DNA from: Aequorivita vladivostokensis
GTDB lineage: Bacteria; Bacteroidota; Bacteroidia; Flavobacteriales; Flavobacteriaceae
Length of the DNA stretch: 64,000 bases
Reading direction: 5' to 3'
Assembly: GCF_000952855.1 (NCBI RefSeq)
Contig: NZ_JSVU01000004.1
Coordinates: forward strand, 1-64,000
The translations under genes and the position numbers were made by a program. Every line of letters starts with the position of its first letter. The first letter of the stretch is position 1. The notes under the pieces were generated by a model. That model saw nothing but the letters and a program-made list of their open reading frames with translations. It was not told the origin of the DNA and ran no database searches. Positions 62,735-64,000 of this stretch are shown piece by piece.

Positions 62735-64000
62735 TTACAACTCAAACCCCAAACTAACTCCAATTTTGTTGGCGATGAGTTTGTTAATTCGGCTTTTCAA
62801 CTCTGGAATTTTTACGCTTTCCAAAACGGTGTTGGCAAAGGCGTACATCAATAATGCACGTGATTCTTTTAACCCAATGCCGCGGCTCCGCAAGTAAAAT
62901 AAGGCGTCCTCATCAAACTGGCCAATGGTGCACCCGTGCGAGCATTTTACGTCGTCGGCAAAAATTTCCAATTGCGGCTTGGCATTTATCGTGGCTTTGT
63001 CGTCAATCAATATGTTGTTGTTCTGCTGAAAGGCGTCAATCTTTTGGGCATCTTTTTCAACGATGATTTTTCCGTTAAAAACCCCTGTGGACGATTCGGC
63101 GAAGAGCCCTTTGTAATCCTGGTGGCTTTCGCAGTTTGGCGCAATGTGGTGGACGAGGGTGTTATGGTCTGCGTGTTGTTTTCCTTCCAAAATGGTAATT
63201 CCCTTTAATGTGGAATCACAATTTTCTCCTTTTTGGTAAAAGTTGAGGTTGTTGCGGACCAAATTGCCGCCAAAGGCAAATGTATGCACGCGGCAAACCG
63301 TATCACGCTGTTGCGAAATATAGGTATTGTCAATCAGCGAAGCGGTAATTTCGTCATTCTGAATTTTATAATAATCCACATAAGCGCGCTTTTCAGCAAA
63401 AATCTCCGTAACCGAATTGGTAAGCACCTGGTTGCTGGAAAGACTTTGGTGGCGCTCGATAATTTGGACATGTGCATTTTCACCAACCACAATTAAATTT
63501 CTTGGTTGCAGGAAAATGGCAGCTTCATTTCCAGTGGAAAAATTGATGATTTCAATAGGTTTCTCCACCTCTTTATGCGCCGGAATATGAATATATGCGC
63601 CTTCCTTCGTGAAAGCCGTATTGAGCGCAGTCAGGCTGTCGCTTTTTGCGGCCTTATTGAAGTAGGCTTCAATCACGGGCTTGTATTTGCCCTTGTTCAG
63701 CGCTGCCGACATCAAGCAGACATCCAATGAGTCGTGCGTGGTTTCCGAAAGGAAAGAGCTGTAAACGCCGTCTACAAAAACCAATTTATAGGTATCAATT
63801 TCGTGCAGAAAATACTTGCGTACATTTTTAAGCTCTACGTTCCGTTCTTTATGTGAATAGACGCTATAATCAGGTTTCAACAGTGAATTGAGGGAGGTAT
63901 ATTTCCAAGCCTCTTCTTTTTTTGTTGGGAATCCTTTTTCCTCAAAGATTTTAATGGCGCTATTCCGCACATCGTGCAATGGCGAATCAAACTCCAAATA
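62735..64000 (-). CDS. sufD: SufD, iron-sulfur scaffold subunit, 5' end beyond the window
   Basis: At least 420 residues of SufD, a partner of SufB and SufC in the Fe-S scaffold. KIFEEKGFPTKKEEAWKYTSLN near the visible start is the family N-terminal region; the core beta helix has ILEGKQHADHNTLVHHIAPNCESHQDYKG and CSHGCTIGQFDEDALFYLRSRGI near 350-375. The apparent first codon at 63997 is a TTG in mid-protein; a typical SufD starts about 20 residues earlier, outside the window. Upstream sufB and sufC are expected just outside. Confidence 0.94.
   Translation of the reverse strand, partial: YLEFDSPLHDVRNSAIKIFEEKGFPTKKEEAWKYTSLNSLLKPDYSVYSHKERNVELKNVRKYFLHEIDTYKLVFVDGVYSSFLSETTHDSLDVCLMSAALNKGKYKPVIEAYFNKAAKSDSLTALNTAFTKEGAYIHIPAHKEVEKPIEIINFSTGNEAAIFLQPRNLIVVGENAHVQIIERHQSLSSNQVLTNSVTEIFAEKRAYVDYYKIQNDEITASLIDNTYISQQRDTVCRVHTFAFGGNLVRNNLNFYQKGENCDSTLKGITILEGKQHADHNTLVHHIAPNCESHQDYKGLFAESSTGVFNGKIIVEKDAQKIDAFQQNNNILIDDKATINAKPQLEIFADDVKCSHGCTIGQFDEDALFYLRSRGIGLKESRALLMYAFANTVLESVKIPELKSRINKLIANKIGVSLGFEL

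Overview
The window looks like chromosome from a Bacteroidota bacterium, most likely family Flavobacteriaceae. The signs are type IX secretion (T9SS) sorting domains of both types, a PorP/SprF protein, several TonB-dependent receptors with carboxypeptidase-D-like N-termini, DUF5689, DUF2480 and DUF3078 proteins, and the Bacteroidota promoter motif TAnnTTTG upstream of many genes. Genus is not determinable by reading alone. No rRNA, tRNA, CRISPR array, intact insertion sequence or prophage was seen.

Layout. 1-7.8 kb: an SRAP-domain DNA-protein crosslink sensor with a TTG start, a frameshifted serine hydrolase, a small Trk-like membrane protein with a TrkA-C domain, a META lipoprotein, a DUF2141 protein, an EamA exporter, an MscS channel and a YeiH-like transporter. 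7.8-13.9 kb: a surface/secretion cassette behind a perfect 16-bp palindrome, made of a degenerate intradiol-dioxygenase-fold protein, a phage-tail-collar (MdpB-like) protein and a 1594-residue repetitive T9SS type A protein. 14-20 kb: SYLF protein, zinc-ribbon protein, outer-membrane barrel, class V aminotransferase and a DsbD-type reductant conductor. 20-26 kb: lipoprotein, ileS, DksA/TraR-like regulator, DUF4097-like protein, lspA. 26-30.3 kb: 5-formyl-THF cyclo-ligase, then a peptide-ligase cluster (aspartoacylase-like, RimK, retropepsin-like RimB, second RimK). 30.3-33 kb: a histidine-rich TonB receptor with a His-rich small protein, possibly for metal uptake. 33-42 kb: uvrC, patatin/outer-membrane-barrel fusion, tyrosine catabolism (hmgA, DUF2442, hpd), DUF3108 protein, M23-type peptidase. 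42-51 kb: two TonB receptors, the second paired with a DUF5689 lipoprotein and divergent from a secreted endonuclease/phosphatase. 51.5-57 kb: an adhesin/PorP-SprF/OmpA T9SS trio. 57-64 kb: hflX, DUF3078 barrel, and a SUF iron-sulfur operon (sufD, sufS, META lipoprotein, sufE, SufT-like DUF59 protein, DUF2480).

The content is mostly housekeeping and envelope biology. The most unusual items are the 7.9-13.9 kb cassette, the double-RimK ligase cluster, a set of unrelated short tandem repeats sharing a 7-bp period that sit in seven intergenic gaps, two REP-like palindromes with compensatory changes, and a noncoding element with 11-bp repeats near 51.2 kb. All functional assignments come from reading motifs and family resemblance; no database search was run.
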